Shown here: positions 52,692-60,812 of the stretch, one piece after another
Layout of the letters: each line of letters opens with the position of its first letter
How positions within the stretch are numbered: position 1 is the stretch's first letter
Assembly: GCF_029210375.1 (NCBI RefSeq)
Contig: NZ_JARGER010000017.1
Coordinates: 1-64,000 of the forward strand
Direction: 5' to 3'
DNA: 64,000 nucleotides
Origin: Nocardioides sp. YIM 152315
GTDB taxonomy: Bacteria; Actinomycetota; Actinomycetes; Propionibacteriales; Nocardioidaceae
The notes under the pieces: model-generated
What the model was told of the DNA's origin: nothing
The model's database searches: none
The model's input: the letters and a program-made list of their open reading frames with translations, nothing else
Program-made: the position numbers and the translations under genes

Positions 52692-53500
52692 TGTCCGCGG
52701 TGGCGGAGGCCGTCAGCGACGCCGCGGTGATCACCCGGCGCAACCTGCGCAAGATCCTCCGGGTGCCCGACGTGCTGGTCTTCACGACCCTGTCGCCGAT
52801 CATGTTCGTGCTGCTGTTCGCCTACGTCTTCGGCGGCGCGATCGGCACCCAGGACACCGGCGTCGGCTACCGGGAGTTCCTCATCGCCGGCGTCTTCACC
52901 CAGACGGTCGTCTTCGGGTCGACGTTCACCGGCTACAGCCTGGCCGAGGACCTCCAGAAGGGGATCATCGACCGGTTCCGCTCGCTGCCGATGTCGACGT
53001 CGTCGGTTGTGGTCGGCCGCACGGTCTCCGACATCGGCATCAACGTGGTCAGCCTCTTCGTGATGAGCGTGACGGGCCTGATCGTCGGCTGGCGGATCCG
53101 CACGTCGGTGCTCGAGGCCGTCGCCGCCTACGTGCTGATCCTGCTGTTCGCGTTCGCGATCTCCTGGATCATGGCCGCGGTCGCGCTCACGGTGCGCACG
53201 CCCGAGGTGGTCAACAACGCCTCGTTCATCGTGATCTTCCCGCTGACCTTCTGTGCGAACACGTTCGTCTCGACCAGCACCCTGCCGGGCCCGCTCGAGA
53301 CCTTCGCCAACTGGAACCCGGTCTCCTCGGTCACCCAGGCCGCGCGCGAGCTCTTCGGCAACGTCGACCCGGACGCTCCCGTCCCCGACGCGTGGCCGAT
53401 GCAGCACCCGGAGGTCTACACGCTGATCTGGGTCGTGATCATCCTGGTCGTCTTCGTGCCGCTGTCGATCCGGCTCTACCAGCGGGCCGCGAGCAGGTAG
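52691..53500 (+). CDS. ABC-2 type permease (DrrB-like)
   Basis: A 269-residue membrane protein with six transmembrane segments. It carries the ABC-2/DrrB features RNLRKILRVPDVLVFTTLSPIMFVLLF at the start, YREFLIAGVFTQTVVFGSTFTG, and FPLTFCANTFVSTSTLPGPLETFANWNPVSSVTQAARELF. It pairs with the preceding ATPase to form an exporter. Its stop lies 22 nt from the convergent DUF1116 gene. Confidence 0.9.
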   Translation: MSAVAEAVSDAAVITRRNLRKILRVPDVLVFTTLSPIMFVLLFAYVFGGAIGTQDTGVGYREFLIAGVFTQTVVFGSTFTGYSLAEDLQKGIIDRFRSLPMSTSSVVVGRTVSDIGINVVSLFVMSVTGLIVGWRIRTSVLEAVAAYVLILLFAFAISWIMAAVALTVRTPEVVNNASFIVIFPLTFCANTFVSTSTLPGPLETFANWNPVSSVTQAARELFGNVDPDAPVPDAWPMQHPEVYTLIWVVIILVVFVPLSIRLYQRAASR

Positions 53501-53522
53501 CGACCGGTGCGCCGGGACCGGG

Positions 53523-54914
53523 CTACGCGCGCTCGCGGGTGCGCTCGGCCAGCCGGGCCAGCGCCTTCGGGAAGATCTCGGCCGGCGGGGTCACCAGCCC
53601 GGCGCCGACCTGGCCGACGCCGGCGACCTTGCCCGCCATGCCGGTGTTGATCTGCGGGAGGATCCCGGTCCGGCACACGCGGGTGACGTCGATGCCGGTC
53701 GGCGTGCCCTGGAACTCCAGCACGGGCACCGACCAGCGCGGGTTCTCACCGAGCGTGATCTCGTGCATCCGCCGGGTGGTGGCGAGCGCGTCGGGCACGG
53801 AGCCGCCGACGAAGCGCACGATCGCGGGCGCCGTCGCCATCGCGAAGCCGCCGATGCCGGCGGTCTCGGTGATCGCCGAGTCGCCGATGTCGGGGTTGGC
53901 GTCGTCGGGTCCGTAGGAGCCGAGGAAGAGGCCGTCGGCCAGCTGCGCTGGGCCGGTGAACCACTCGTCGCCGGTGCCGGAGACCTGGATGCCGAAGTCG
54001 GTGCCGTTGCGGGCCATCGCGACGACCATCGTCGAGCCGTCGATGCCGCGGGCCGCGTCGAGGGCGAGCTTGCACGCGGGCATCGCCAGGTTGAGGAAGA
54101 AGTGGTCGTTGCCGCCGATGAAGCGCAGCGCCTCCGCGACGTCGGCCGTGTCGGCACCGCTCGCGACCATCGCGGGGGAGAGGTCGCGCAGCAGCATCAG
54201 CGTGCCCGCGCGGTTGCGGTTGTGGGCCTCGTCGCCCATCTGCAGCATCTGGGTGAGGATCCCGGTCACGTCGACGTGGTCCGAGCCGCGGACGGCCTTC
54301 TGCAGCAGCGGGCCGAGCACGTCGCCCATCCAGCGCAGGCGCGTGAGCACCTCGGGGGAGTAGGCGCCGTACCGCAGCACCTTGCCGAGGCCCTCGTTGA
54401 GCGAGCAGTAGGTACGCCGGCCGGTGGCGGCGTCCTCGAGCACGAACATCCACATGCTCGGGGTCACGACGCCCGCCATCGGGCCGACGGCGGAGCGGTG
54501 GTGGCACGGCTCGAGCGTCACCGAGCTGCCGGACTCGAAGAGCGCGACCGCGTCCTCCGGGTCGTCGACGAGACCCTCGAGCGCGGCGCCGGCCATCAGC
54601 CCGCCGCGCAGCGGCCCGGACGCGCGGTCCCAGGCGATCGGCGGGCCGGCGTGCAGGAACTCGCCGCGCCGCAGGCCGACCACCTCCGACGCAGGCGCGA
54701 CGTCGACCAGGGTCGCGGTGACGTCGAGCATCGCGGCGAGAGCGCGCTCGTTCGCCGTACGCCGCAGCGGGTCGGCCGCCACGGTCGCGAGGTCGTCCTC
54801 GGTGCCGGTCATCGGCGGCCGCCAGTCGACGCGCGTGACGGGGGTCGCCTGGTCGGCGACGGCGTCGGCGAGGAGGTCCGCGCCGACGTTGACGACCGAT
54901 GCAGGGGTGCTCAC
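53523..54914 (-). CDS. allG: DUF1116 protein, oxamic transcarbamylase subunit (AllG/YlbE-like)
   Basis: A 463-residue cytoplasmic protein of the DUF1116 family. Recognisable blocks: DWRPPMTG, ANERALAAML, TLEPCHHRSAVGPMAGVVTPSMWMFVLED, YCSLNEGLGKVLRYGA, GDEAHNRNRAGT, FIGGNDHFFLNLAMPACKLALDAA, and GQVGAGLVTPPAEIF. In E. coli the homologue with FdrA and YlbF forms oxamic transcarbamylase, splitting oxalurate to oxamate plus carbamoyl phosphate in anaerobic allantoin use. Here it is the last gene of the DUF2877-FdrA-DUF1116 operon, with a 4-nt overlap to fdrA. The same reaction is inferred. Confidence 0.82.
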   Translation of the reverse strand: MSTPASVVNVGADLLADAVADQATPVTRVDWRPPMTGTEDDLATVAADPLRRTANERALAAMLDVTATLVDVAPASEVVGLRRGEFLHAGPPIAWDRASGPLRGGLMAGAALEGLVDDPEDAVALFESGSSVTLEPCHHRSAVGPMAGVVTPSMWMFVLEDAATGRRTYCSLNEGLGKVLRYGAYSPEVLTRLRWMGDVLGPLLQKAVRGSDHVDVTGILTQMLQMGDEAHNRNRAGTLMLLRDLSPAMVASGADTADVAEALRFIGGNDHFFLNLAMPACKLALDAARGIDGSTMVVAMARNGTDFGIQVSGTGDEWFTGPAQLADGLFLGSYGPDDANPDIGDSAITETAGIGGFAMATAPAIVRFVGGSVPDALATTRRMHEITLGENPRWSVPVLEFQGTPTGIDVTRVCRTGILPQINTGMAGKVAGVGQVGAGLVTPPAEIFPKALARLAERTRERA

Positions 54915-56323
54915 TGGTTCGCTCCGATCAGCTCGAGGGCGCGGCGCGTGGCGCCGGCGTTGGACAGGTGCACCTCGGCACCGGCGTCGACCAGCGCGCG
55001 GACCTGCCGGGCTCGGCCCTGCGGGTCGCCGTCGGTGCCGACGACCGCCACGACGACAGGCTGCGACACGGCCGCGACGGCCGGGGCGAGCAGGGCCGCG
55101 GGGTCGGCCTCGGCGCCGTGGCCGAGCACCACGTCGAGCAGCACGACCCCGGTCTCCGGGTCGGCCGCGGCGCGGGCGAGGTGCTCGAGCCGCAGGCTCG
55201 GGTCGATCATCGGGTGCGCGCGGCCGGAGGTGTACTCGTCGTCGCCGAAGTCGACGAACGTGTGGCCGCCGCCGGTGCCGGCGATCAGCTGGGCCTCGCT
55301 CTTCAGCGTGCCGCCGACGAAGAGTCCGCGGATCACCCCACCGCTGACCCGCCCGAAAGTTTCGGGCGGGTCGGCGATCGGCCAGGTGGGCACGTCGCGG
55401 CCGAGCCGGCGCAGCACCGACTCGGCGGCGGCGGTGAGGTCGGGCCGACCCTCGCCGAGGAGCGCGAGCTCCACGGGCGTCGAGAGGCTCGCGGCGTACT
55501 CCTCGAGGTCGCTCGCCACGTCGGCGGCAGGAGGCTTGGAGATCACGACGATCAGCTCGATCGACGGGTCCTCGTCGAGGCGCCGCAGCGCCTCGCGGGT
55601 CGAGGCGCCGCGGACCTCCGACGACAGGTCGCGGCCGCCGACGCCGAGGGCCGAGCCGACACCCACGCCGGCGTGGTCGAGCAGCGCGAGCAGCTGCTGG
55701 CAGCCGGTGCCCGACGCGGCGACGATGCCGACCGGGCCGGGTGCGACGACGTTGGCGAAGCCCAGCCCCAGGCCTCCGACGACCGCGGTCCCGCAGTCGG
55801 GTCCCATCACCAGCACGCCGCGCTCGGCGGCCGCGCGCTTGAGGGCGACCTCCTGCCCGACCGGCACGTTGTCACTGAAGACCATCACGTCGCGACCGGC
55901 GTCGACGGCGTCCATCGCCTCGACCAGCGCGCTCGCGCCGGGCACGGAGACCAGCGCGACCGCGTCGTGGCCCGGGGTTCCAGAGGAGCGACGAAGCGCG
56001 CTCGCCGTCGTGCGCGGCGGCGCGACCTCGGTGGGTCCCTCGACCCGCCTCGTCGCGTCGCGCAGCGCCTGGTCGACCCCCGCCAACGCCGCGGTGAGGG
56101 CGTCGGCCGAGTCGAGCCGGAGCGCGACCACCATGTCGTTGGTCGTCGCCTCCGCGGGCACCTCGAAGCCCATCTCGGTCAGGACCTCGACGTTGAGGGC
56201 GGTCGCCATCGCGACCTGGGCGGCGAGGACGCCGTCGAGGCCCTGGACGGTGCGGCTGACCTGCAGCAGCGTGACGGAGTCGGCGTACGCGCCGGCCCGC
56301 AGCTCGACGTGTGAGTGGGTCAT
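54911..56323 (-). CDS. fdrA: FdrA protein, oxamic transcarbamylase subunit (AllF-like)
   Basis: A 470-residue protein related to succinyl-CoA synthetase alpha/beta chains. An N-terminal domain (about 1-90; GAYADSVTLLQVSRTVQG) is followed by VFSDNVPVGQEVALKRAAAERGVLVMGPDCGTAVVGGLGLGFAN, GIVAASGTGCQQLLALLDHAGVG and GLFVGGTLKSEAQ. It is the FdrA (AllF) component of the oxamate-forming transcarbamylase. The ATG overlaps the DUF2877 stop (ATGA). A dispersed palindrome (55346-55372) lies inside the gene and encodes DPPETFGRVSG, apparently an in-frame repeat insertion tolerated by the protein. Confidence 0.85.
   Translation of the reverse strand: MTHSHVELRAGAYADSVTLLQVSRTVQGLDGVLAAQVAMATALNVEVLTEMGFEVPAEATTNDMVVALRLDSADALTAALAGVDQALRDATRRVEGPTEVAPPRTTASALRRSSGTPGHDAVALVSVPGASALVEAMDAVDAGRDVMVFSDNVPVGQEVALKRAAAERGVLVMGPDCGTAVVGGLGLGFANVVAPGPVGIVAASGTGCQQLLALLDHAGVGVGSALGVGGRDLSSEVRGASTREALRRLDEDPSIELIVVISKPPAADVASDLEEYAASLSTPVELALLGEGRPDLTAAAESVLRRLGRDVPTWPIADPPETFGRVSGGVIRGLFVGGTLKSEAQLIAGTGGGHTFVDFGDDEYTSGRAHPMIDPSLRLEHLARAAADPETGVVLLDVVLGHGAEADPAALLAPAVAAVSQPVVVAVVGTDGDPQGRARQVRALVDAGAEVHLSNAGATRRALELIGANQ
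55346..55372. repeat. Palindromic repeat inside fdrA
   Basis: Perfect inverted repeat with 13-nt arms around one central base. It is the same as the inner 27 nt of the palindrome at 41209-41241 except for that central base. Here it is read in frame on the minus strand as part of fdrA, between two conserved blocks of the protein. Confidence 0.75.
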
Positions 56324-57021
56324 GCGGCAGCGCCTTCCGTGGGGGAGAGGTGGACGAGGGCCAGGCGGGCGCCCTGGAGCAGCCCGCGGCCGGAGGTGTG
56401 GCCGAGCGCGGACAGCGCGTCGGCGCGCGCCGGCTCGGCGGGGGTGCCGAGCGCGGCGAGCCAGAGGGCGAACTCGGGGATCACCTCGCCCCGCATCGCG
56501 CAGTCGAGTAGCGCGGCCGACAGCAGCGTGGTGCGGTCGCGGCAGGCCCGCACGGCGGTGTCGACCTCCGGGGTCGCGACGCCGGCGGCGCGGTGGGCGG
56601 CCAGCCAGCCGCACAGCACGTCGTCGTCGTACGGCGTGAGGCCGTCGCCCCGACCGACCATGGCCCGCACGTCGCCCGGGGGCGGCGCGGGCGCCGTCGC
56701 CCGGCTGCGCAGCGGCGGGACGTGGACCTCGACCAGCCGGCCGATCGCCATCGCGGCCGCGTCGCCGTGCGAGGCGAGGTGCAGGACGCCGTCGTCGACG
56801 TACGCCGTGTCGGCGTCTGGGACCGAGGCGGCGTCGGTGCGCAGCGCGCACGGCACCGCGACGGCGCGCCGCGAGACGACCCCGACGCACTGGCCGGCGA
56901 CGTCGACGTAGACGGCGTCCCGACCGCGGTGGACGACCGGCACGGGGCCGTCGGGCGCGGCGCGGAGCAGGGTCCGCAGCCGCGGCGGCGCGCTGCACGG
57001 GACGGCGCGGGCGGGGGTCAC
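56320..57021 (-). CDS. allH: DUF2877 protein, oxamic transcarbamylase subunit (AllH/YlbF-like)
   Basis: A 233-residue protein with the DUF2877 signature GRGDGLTPYDDDVLCGWLAAH (about 127-147), and the C-terminal ALGHTSGRGLLQGARLAL. In E. coli the homologue YlbF (AllH) is the third chain of oxamic transcarbamylase. It is the first gene of the three-gene operon. The GTG start has TAGCGT (complement of 57029-57034) 7 nt upstream, so the mRNA is probably leaderless; GGAGGG is too close to the start to act as a normal ribosome site. It diverges from pucR. Confidence 0.8.
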   Translation of the reverse strand: MTPARAVPCSAPPRLRTLLRAAPDGPVPVVHRGRDAVYVDVAGQCVGVVSRRAVAVPCALRTDAASVPDADTAYVDDGVLHLASHGDAAAMAIGRLVEVHVPPLRSRATAPAPPPGDVRAMVGRGDGLTPYDDDVLCGWLAAHRAAGVATPEVDTAVRACRDRTTLLSAALLDCAMRGEVIPEFALWLAALGTPAEPARADALSALGHTSGRGLLQGARLALVHLSPTEGAAA

Positions 57022-57057
57022 CCCTCCGACGCTAGTCGGGGCGATTACGGTTTGGGG
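57022..57057. promoter_or_regulatory. Compact divergent promoter between oxamate operon and pucR-type gene
   Basis: Only 36 bp separate the two start codons. TAGCGT on the minus strand (57029-57034) lies 7 nt before the DUF2877 GTG. TACGGT on the plus strand (57046-57051) lies 6 nt before the regulator ATG. CCGAC (57026-57030) and GTCGG (57035-57039) form a dyad over the left -10 box, a candidate binding site for the PucR-type protein. Confidence 0.5.
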
Positions 57058-58401
57058 ATGTCAGGTTGTGCCGACGCCGACTGCGAGGGAGTGCAAGTGT
57101 TGATAAGCGGGGACCGCGAGGAGCTCGCGAGTGCCGCCCTGGCCCGGGTCGATGCCCTGCACACGGGGCTGACCCAGATCGTGCTGGAGGGCGGCAACCT
57201 CGACGGCATCGCGGCCGAGGTGAGCCGGGTCCTCGGGGTCGGGGTCGCGTTCACCTCGACCGACGGGCGGGTGCGGGCCTCGGCGCTGTCGCCGGAGCTC
57301 GAGCAGGTGCTCGCCGACCACCAGCTGATGGACCCGACCGGCCGGGTCCGGGTCGAGCGCATCGACACCCACGGGACCGCGGTCGGGCCCGGTGCCGCGC
57401 ACGTCTCCCGGGTCGCCGCGGGCGGCGCCGACCTCGGTCGGCTGGTCTGCCTGCGGCCCGACGAGCCGATCACCGCCGACGACGTGCACGCGCTCGAGCG
57501 CGCGGCGGCGGTCGCCGCGCTGCTGATCACCCGGGAGGCCGCGGTCTCGGCGGTCGAGAACAAGTACCAGGGCGACTTCCTCCGCGACGTGCTGCTGCGG
57601 CGCAGTGGCCGCTCGCAGGACCCGGCGTACGTCGGCGAGCACGCCGAGACCTTCGGCTGGGACCTCGAACGGCCGGTCGTGGTGGTGGTCGCCGAGCTCG
57701 ACCCGGCCGAGCCGAACGACGTGAGCAGCAGCCAGCACCGGGTCTGGCAGGAGCGCTTCTCGGCCGCGTGGCGCCAGGTCTGCGGCTCGATCGGCGACGG
57801 CATCCCGAACGTCGACCTCTCCACCGAGGTCGTGGTGCTGCTTCCCCTGACCGACGACGGCACCGACGCGGAGAGCAAGGAGCCCGTGGCCGGCCACGAC
57901 GTCGTACGCCGCGCGGTCACCGCCGTGGCCGGCGACCGGGGCGGCGGCCGGCGGCCGTTCTCCGTCGGCGTCAGCCGGGTGGCGACGTCGCTCGACGCGC
58001 TGCCGGCGGCGTACGCCCAGGCCCGGCGCGCGGTCGAGGTCGGTCGGCGCATCAGCGGAAGCCGGTCGACGACGTTCTTCGACCAGCTCGGGCTGCACCG
58101 CCTGATCGCGCTGATCCCCGACACCGCGGACGGAGCGGCCGAGCTGCGCGCCTTCGTCGAGGACGTGCTCGGCCCCCTGGCCGAGCCGACGACGGAGGCG
58201 GCCGACCTCCGCGAGACCCTCCAGGTGCTGCTCGACACGAACTTCAACGTCGCCGAGGCCGCCCGGATGCAGTTCTTCCACTACAACACGATGCGCTACC
58301 GGGTCTCCAAGCTCGAGCGGCTGCTCGGTCCGCTGTCGTCGGACCCACACCTGCGGCTCGACGTGGCGGTGGCCCTCCGGGTGTTGGAGATCGCGGCCTG
58401 A
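57058..58401 (+). CDS. PucR/CdaR-family transcriptional regulator
   Basis: A 447-residue regulator. The N-terminal half looks like a small-molecule-sensing GAF-like region (LEGGNLDGIAAEVSRVLGVGVAFTSTDGRVRAS), followed by a CdaR GGDEF-like domain (FGWDLERPVVVVVAEL, SVGVSRVATSLDALPAAYAQARRAVEVG). The C-terminal HTH_30 reads LLDTNFNVAEAARMQFFHYNTMRYRVSKLERLLG. PucR-type proteins control purine-catabolic genes. It stands between the oxamate operon and the permease/hydroxylase operon and probably senses a purine or ureide. An inner GTG (about 57090) is an alternative start. Confidence 0.88.
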   Translation: MSGCADADCEGVQVLISGDREELASAALARVDALHTGLTQIVLEGGNLDGIAAEVSRVLGVGVAFTSTDGRVRASALSPELEQVLADHQLMDPTGRVRVERIDTHGTAVGPGAAHVSRVAAGGADLGRLVCLRPDEPITADDVHALERAAAVAALLITREAAVSAVENKYQGDFLRDVLLRRSGRSQDPAYVGEHAETFGWDLERPVVVVVAELDPAEPNDVSSSQHRVWQERFSAAWRQVCGSIGDGIPNVDLSTEVVVLLPLTDDGTDAESKEPVAGHDVVRRAVTAVAGDRGGGRRPFSVGVSRVATSLDALPAAYAQARRAVEVGRRISGSRSTTFFDQLGLHRLIALIPDTADGAAELRAFVEDVLGPLAEPTTEAADLRETLQVLLDTNFNVAEAARMQFFHYNTMRYRVSKLERLLGPLSSDPHLRLDVAVALRVLEIAA

Positions 58402-58410
58402 TCTCGGCCT

Positions 58411-58446
58411 GATCGTCGGCCTGATCGTCGGCCTGATCGTCGGCAG
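58411..58446 (+). repeat. 12-bp tandem repeat after the pucR-type gene
   Basis: Three direct copies of a 12-mer, GATCGTCGGCCT twice then GATCGTCGGCAG, preceded by a degenerate 11-nt copy (58400-58410) that overlaps the pucR-type stop codon. It lies upstream of the permease promoter. It could be a set of regulator half-sites or a simple slippage repeat. Confidence 0.75.
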
Positions 58447-58489
58447 GGCACCGGTGACGTCCCGGTGAACTCCCGGTGAGGGCGCGCCG

Positions 58490-58530
58490 ACAAGTGCTGC
58501 CAGCCATGGCGGCGTTCCTTCGGCACTTGT
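58490..58530. promoter_or_regulatory. Inverted repeat upstream of the NCS2 permease
   Basis: ACAAGTGC (58490-58497) and GCACTTGT (58523-58530) are perfect 8-nt inverted arms with a 25-nt spacer. Inside the spacer is the palindrome GCCATGGC (58504-58511). It ends about 29 nt before a -10 candidate, TAGGTT (58559-58564). The position fits an operator, possibly for the PucR-type protein, or an RNA hairpin if transcription starts earlier. Confidence 0.5.
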
Positions 58531-58558
58531 GGCCGTTCAGGGTGTGTCATGGCTCTCA

Positions 58559-58564
58559 TAGGTT
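58559..58564 (+). promoter_or_regulatory. -10 candidate of the permease/molybdenum hydroxylase operon
   Basis: TAGGTT about 45 nt before the permease ATG, giving a leader of roughly 38 nt with a GAAAGG ribosome site. The following genes overlap or adjoin the permease, so this may drive the whole operon. Confidence 0.35.
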
Positions 58565-58608
58565 GAGCAGGACTCGGGCCTGTCCTGACACCGAAAGGGT
58601 GCACTGTC

Positions 58609-59973
58609 ATGTCGATGTTCAAGTGGGAGGTCGTCGACCCCCGACCCGGTGAGGCCGTCGGCCCTCGCCAACGGCTCCCGTGGGGCAAGACTGTGGGCGT
58701 CGGCGCCCAGCACGTCGTCGCCATGTTCGGCGCCACGTTCGTCTTCCCGATCGTCATGGGGTTGGACGCCAACCTCGCCATCATGTTCTCGGGCATCTGC
58801 ACGATCCTCTTCCTGCTGATCACCAAGAACATGGTCCCGAGCTACCTCGGCACCAGCGCCTCGTTCGTCGCCGGTGTCGCGGCGATCCGCGCCGACGGCG
58901 GCGACTCCGCCGACGTCACCGGCGCCATCCTGGTCGCGGGCATCGTGCTCGCCCTGATCGGGCTCCTGGTGCACTTCGCGGGCGCCGGGCTGATCCACAA
59001 GGTGCTGCCGCCGGCGGTCACCGGTGCGGTCGTCATGCTGATCGGCTTCAACCTCGCGCCGGTCGTCGCGGGCACCTACTGGCCGGCCGACCAGTGGGTG
59101 GCGCTGCTGACCGCGACGTTCATGGTCGTCTGCGCCGTGCTGCTGCCCGGCTTCTGGTCGCGGATCGCGGTGCTCCTCGCGCTCGTCTTCGGCTACCTGA
59201 TCTCGTGGATCTTCGACGGCGTCTTCGGCCAGATCACGTCCGTCCTCCCGGGCGCGGCCGAGGAGACCAGCCACGACCGCGTGTCGTGGGCCACCGTGAA
59301 GGCGGCCGACTGGATCGGCTTCCCGAGCGGCCAGCTCGCCGACGGCGTCGACGTCGTCCACGGCCCGAGCTTCTCGATGACCTTCATCCTCCTCGTGCTC
59401 CCGGGTGTGATCGCGCTGATCGCCGAGAACACCGGCCACGTCAAGGCCGTCGCCGAGATGACCGGCGAGAACCTCGACCCCTACATGGGTCGCGCGATCG
59501 GCGCCGACGGCGTCGCCACCGCGCTGGCCAGCGCCTTCGGTGGCTCGCCGACCACGACGTACGCCGAGAACATCGGCGTCATGGGCGCCACCCGCGTCTA
59601 CTCGACCGCGGCCTACTACGTGGCCGCGATCGTCGCGATCCTGCTCGGTCTGTGCCCGAAGTTCGGTGCGATCGTCAACGCCACCCCGGGTGGGGTGCTC
59701 GGCGGCATCACCGTCGTGCTGTACGGCATGATCGGCCTGGTCGGCGCGAAGATCTGGGTCGAGAACAACGTGGACTTCGGCGACCCGGTCAACATGGTCG
59801 GACTCGCGGGCGGCATCATCGCCGGCATCGGCGGCGTGACCCTCGAGATCACCGACGACTTCGAGCTCGGCGGCATCGCCCTGGGCACGATCATGGTCAT
59901 CGTCTACTACCACCTCGTGAACCGCCGTGACCGCGCAGATCGCAGCTCTGGAGAGGTGACGAAGGTCCTGTGA
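58609..59973 (+). CDS. NCS2-family nucleobase permease
   Basis: A 454-residue transporter with about 14 membrane segments. The family signature GGSPTTTYAENIGVMGATRVYS (about 306-327) contains the ENxGxxxxT motif. Known xanthine and uric acid carriers usually have Gln in place of this Glu, while uracil carriers such as UraA have Glu, so the motif points to uracil-type recognition although the context is purine catabolism. It probably imports a nucleobase with protons. Its stop overlaps the GTG start of the FAD subunit gene by 4 nt. Confidence 0.9.
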   Translation: MSMFKWEVVDPRPGEAVGPRQRLPWGKTVGVGAQHVVAMFGATFVFPIVMGLDANLAIMFSGICTILFLLITKNMVPSYLGTSASFVAGVAAIRADGGDSADVTGAILVAGIVLALIGLLVHFAGAGLIHKVLPPAVTGAVVMLIGFNLAPVVAGTYWPADQWVALLTATFMVVCAVLLPGFWSRIAVLLALVFGYLISWIFDGVFGQITSVLPGAAEETSHDRVSWATVKAADWIGFPSGQLADGVDVVHGPSFSMTFILLVLPGVIALIAENTGHVKAVAEMTGENLDPYMGRAIGADGVATALASAFGGSPTTTYAENIGVMGATRVYSTAAYYVAAIVAILLGLCPKFGAIVNATPGGVLGGITVVLYGMIGLVGAKIWVENNVDFGDPVNMVGLAGGIIAGIGGVTLEITDDFELGGIALGTIMVIVYYHLVNRRDRADRSSGEVTKVL

Positions 59974-60812
59974 AGCCAGCACCGTTCGACTACCGCCGGC
60001 CGGAGACCGTCGCCGAGGCCGTCGCGGCCCTGGCCGGCGAGCCGAACGCCAAGGTGCTGGCAGGTGGCCAGAGCCTGGTCCCGCTGCTGTCGATGCGACT
60101 CGCCGCCCCGGCGATGCTCGTCGACATCAACGCGATCCCGGGCCTGGACACCATCGCGGTCGAGAGCGATGACAGGGACGGCGGCGTGCGGGTGGGTGCG
60201 CTCGCCCGACACTCCGCCGTCCTGGCCTCCGACGACGTACGCCGCGTGCAGCCGCTCGTCACGATGGCGCTCTCGCACGTCGCGCACGCCACGATCCGCA
60301 ACCGCGGCACGACGGTCGGCTCGCTCGTGCACGCCGACGCCGCCGCGGAGATGCCGGTCGTGCTGACCCTGCTCGGCGGCTCCGTCGATGTCGAGGGGCC
60401 GGGCGGCCGGCGCACGATCCCGGCCTCGGAGCTGTACGTCGGACCGCTCGAGTCCTCGGTCGGCCACGACGAGGTCGCGGTGTCGGCGTACTTCCCGGGT
60501 CTCGCGCCCGGCGCCGGCGTCGCGTTCGAGGAGATCGCCCGCCGTCACGGCGACTACGCCCTCGTGGGTGCGGCCGCCCTCGTCGACGGTGAGACCGTGC
60601 GGGTCGGCTACCTCTCCGTCAGCGACGTGCCCGCGGTCGTCGACCTGACCGGCGTCGCCGACGCCGACCTCGGGGAGGCCGCGCTCGCGCAGCTGGAACC
60701 CCTGGACGACATTCACGCCACCGCCGACTACCGCGCCCAGCTGGTCCGCGTGCTCACCGGGCGGGTGGTTCGATCGGCACGACAGCACGCACAGAGAGAA
60801 GGAGCGCAGTGA
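59970..60812 (+). CDS. Molybdenum hydroxylase FAD subunit (XdhB/CoxM-like)
   Basis: A 280-residue FAD-binding PCMH-type subunit. LAGGQSLVPLLSMRLAAPAMLVDINAIPGL (31-60) and the second FAD motif ATIRNRGTTVGSLVHADAAAEMP are typical. It takes electrons from the 2Fe-2S subunit to NAD or another acceptor. It overlaps the permease gene upstream, and the stop (TGA) overlaps a GTG that opens a 24-codon frame leading into the 2Fe-2S subunit gene. Confidence 0.9.
   Translation: MKPAPFDYRRPETVAEAVAALAGEPNAKVLAGGQSLVPLLSMRLAAPAMLVDINAIPGLDTIAVESDDRDGGVRVGALARHSAVLASDDVRRVQPLVTMALSHVAHATIRNRGTTVGSLVHADAAAEMPVVLTLLGGSVDVEGPGGRRTIPASELYVGPLESSVGHDEVAVSAYFPGLAPGAGVAFEEIARRHGDYALVGAAALVDGETVRVGYLSVSDVPAVVDLTGVADADLGEAALAQLEPLDDIHATADYRAQLVRVLTGRVVRSARQHAQREGAQ

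Noticed and set aside
55970..56010. Third, inverted copy of the 75-nt element inside fdrA
   Set aside because: Some resemblance (GGGGTTCC..GAGGAGCGACGAAGCG) to the reverse complement of the element, but too degenerate to separate from chance in GC-rich coding sequence.
58411..58446. CRISPR array
   Set aside because: The 12-bp units are directly adjacent without unique spacers and no cas gene is present; no other regularly spaced repeats were seen in the window.
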